DNA from: an uncultured Blautia sp. | Lineage (GTDB): Bacteria > Bacillota > Clostridia > Lachnospirales > Lachnospiraceae | Length of the DNA: 16,505 bases | Assembly: GCF_937880195.1 (NCBI RefSeq) | Contig: NZ_CALFLA010000117.1 | Span: 1-16,505 of the forward strand | Direction of reading: 5' to 3' | Position numbers and translations under genes: made by a program | Notes under the pieces: generated by a model | The model's input: only the letters and a program-made list of their open reading frames with translations | Databases searched by the model: none | What the model was told of the DNA's origin: nothing | Shown: positions 15,091-16,505 of the stretch, piece after piece | Numbering within the stretch: the stretch's first letter is position 1 | How the letters are laid out: every line of letters begins with the position of its first letter

Positions 15091-16505
15091 CTACTTTCTG
15101 GCTACGCCAAGAACGACATTTTCTTTATTGATATTCCACTCTTTTACATAGCCATCGGTTTCATTGAGTACCATGTTCTCTGCAAGAACTTCTGACATGA
15201 TTTCTTCTTTATGATTGTTCATCAGCTCTGTAATACGCTCATTATCTTTTGCATAAATACAGATCTTATCCATAACCTCAAAGCCAGCCTCTTTTCTCAT
15301 TGTCTGGATCTTACTGATGATTTCACGTACAAAGCCTTCCTCGATCAGCTCCGGTGTCAGGTTTGTGTCAAGAACGACTGATGTATCTCCGTCTGTCTCT
15401 GTTACATAACCCTCTGTCTGAGCTGTCTCGATCAAAAGATCTTCCTCTGCCAGTTCCACTTTGTTTCCGTTAATATCCAGGGTAAGAAGTCCTGTTTCCT
15501 TCAGTTCCTTCATAGCTTCTGTACCGTTAAGCTCTGTAAGGGCTGTACGGATACCGCCCAGAAGCTTACCATATTTCGGTCCCACAGTACGAAGCTGCGG
15601 CTTAAAGCTGTAGGAAATAAAGGATTCTACATCTTTTGCAAATTTAACCTCTTTTACATTCAGCTCATCTGCAATAATGTCTGTGTAGAACTGATCCATT
15701 TCTTTCTCAGCTTTTACATACATTGTACCAATGGGCTGACGGTTTTTGATATTTGCCGTATTTCTTGCCGCACGTCCAAGAACAACCACTTTCAGAAGAG
15801 CTTCCATATCCTCTTCCAGCTCTTTGTTGATCCATTCTGTTTTTACCTCAGGGAAATCACAGAGATGGATACTTTCCGGTGTATTCTTATCTACACTTCT
15901 TACCAGGTTCTGGTACATGTCCTCTGTCATAAACGGGATCATAGGCGCTGCAGCCTTGGAGATTGTCACAAGGGCTGTATAAAGAGTCATATAGGCATTG
16001 ATCTTATCCTGCTCCATTCCCTTCGCCCAGAAACGCTCACGGCTTCTTCTTACATACCAGTTACTCATCTCATCTACAAATTCCTGGAGAGCTCTTGCAC
16101 TCTCAGGAATCCTGTAGTTTGCCAGATTCTCATCCACAGCTTTTACTACTGAGTTCAGCTTGCTTAAAAGCCATTTGTCCATAACAGGAAGCTGATCGTA
16201 ATCAAGAGTATATTTCGTCGGATCAAATTCATCAATATTTGCATAAAGCACAAAGAACGCATAAGTATTCCAAAGTGTGCTCATAAATTTACGCTGTCCT
16301 TCTACAACTGCTTTGCCATGGAAACGGTTTGGAAGCCATGGAGCGCTGTTGATATAGAAATACCAGCGGATAGCGTCTGCACCGTATTTTTCAAGAGCGT
16401 CAAAAGGATCTACTGCATTTCCTTTGGATTTACTCATCTTCTGTCCGTTTTCATCCTGTACATGGCCAAGAACAATAACATTTCTGTACGGAGCCTTGTT
16501 AAACA
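15091..16505 (-). CDS. ileS: Isoleucyl-tRNA synthetase, C-terminal 470 residues (5' end outside window)
   Basis: The frame is open through the right edge of the window, so the gene continues upstream; the ATG at 16437 is an internal methionine. The first visible residues read FNKAPYRNVIVLGHVQDENG, leading into the class I signature KMSKS at 16426-16440. The anticodon-binding helical domain follows (YINSAPWLPNRF, QRKFMSTLWNTYAFF). The C-terminal portion resembles the eukaryote-like (IleS2) branch. It has no C-terminal CxxC zinc-binding pair, which type 1 bacterial enzymes carry. It charges tRNA-Ile with isoleucine in the cytoplasm. In Firmicutes this gene is usually controlled by a T-box leader, which would lie outside the window. 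glgP follows after 13 bases. Confidence 0.96.
   Translation of the reverse strand, partial: FNKAPYRNVIVLGHVQDENGQKMSKSKGNAVDPFDALEKYGADAIRWYFYINSAPWLPNRFHGKAVVEGQRKFMSTLWNTYAFFVLYANIDEFDPTKYTLDYDQLPVMDKWLLSKLNSVVKAVDENLANYRIPESARALQEFVDEMSNWYVRRSRERFWAKGMEQDKINAYMTLYTALVTISKAAAPMIPFMTEDMYQNLVRSVDKNTPESIHLCDFPEVKTEWINKELEEDMEALLKVVVLGRAARNTANIKNRQPIGTMYVKAEKEMDQFYTDIIADELNVKEVKFAKDVESFISYSFKPQLRTVGPKYGKLLGGIRTALTELNGTEAMKELKETGLLTLDINGNKVELAEEDLLIETAQTEGYVTETDGDTSVVLDTNLTPELIEEGFVREIISKIQTMRKEAGFEVMDKICIYAKDNERITELMNNHKEEIMSEVLAENMVLNETDGYVKEWNINKENVVLGVARK

Noticed and set aside
16435..16437. The ATG at 16437 as the start of ileS
   Set aside because: It is the methionine of the KMSKS motif; the frame continues in conserved sequence to the window edge.

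Overview
The window reads as chromosomal core sequence from a low-to-mid GC Gram-positive anaerobe of the class Clostridia, most likely a Lachnospiraceae member (Blautia/Dorea/Mediterraneibacter-like). That placement is inferred from the rplJ-rplL-rpoB-rpoC block, a spore-maturation gene, a eukaryote-like (type 2) isoleucyl-tRNA synthetase, strong AGGAGG ribosome sites and a secreted protein with Ile/Lys/Tyr-rich fibronectin repeats. No species can be named from the sequence alone. No transposon, phage module, tRNA, rRNA or CRISPR array was seen.

Left part (1-5240, minus strand): the ribosomal stalk and RNA polymerase genes, rplJ (L10), rplL (L7/L12), rpoB and the first codons of rpoC. Regulation is readable. 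A near-consensus promoter with an AT-rich upstream region drives an L10 leader that ends in an intrinsic terminator. A segment inside the leader can pair with the 5' arm of that terminator, which is an attenuator design. Between rplL and rpoB lie a second strong hairpin/U-tract and then a fresh TTGACA-17-TATAGT promoter, so rpoBC can be expressed separately from the stalk proteins.

Middle-left (5281-8287, plus strand): a two-gene operon diverging from rplJ. It encodes a CDP-glycerol glycerophosphotransferase family protein and an HD-domain phosphohydrolase, closed by a terminator that overlaps the convergent spmA end.

Middle-right (8260-12600): spmA (without spmB beside it) lies downstream of a large secreted protein on the minus strand. 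That protein has an acidic N-terminal region, two Ig-like repeats and three basic fibronectin type III repeats. Its promoter carries a run of eight G between -35 and -10, a classic layout for slipped-strand phase variation, and this is the most interesting signal in the window. Diverging from it is a leaderless GH25 lysozyme with one LysM domain.

Right part (12573-16505, minus strand): the 3' part of ileS is followed after 13 bases by glgP (glycogen phosphorylase). The glgP ribosome site overlaps the ileS stop region, and the pair ends in a good terminator. The overall picture is housekeeping transcription and translation genes interleaved with short operons for envelope polymer, cell surface, sporulation and glycogen use.
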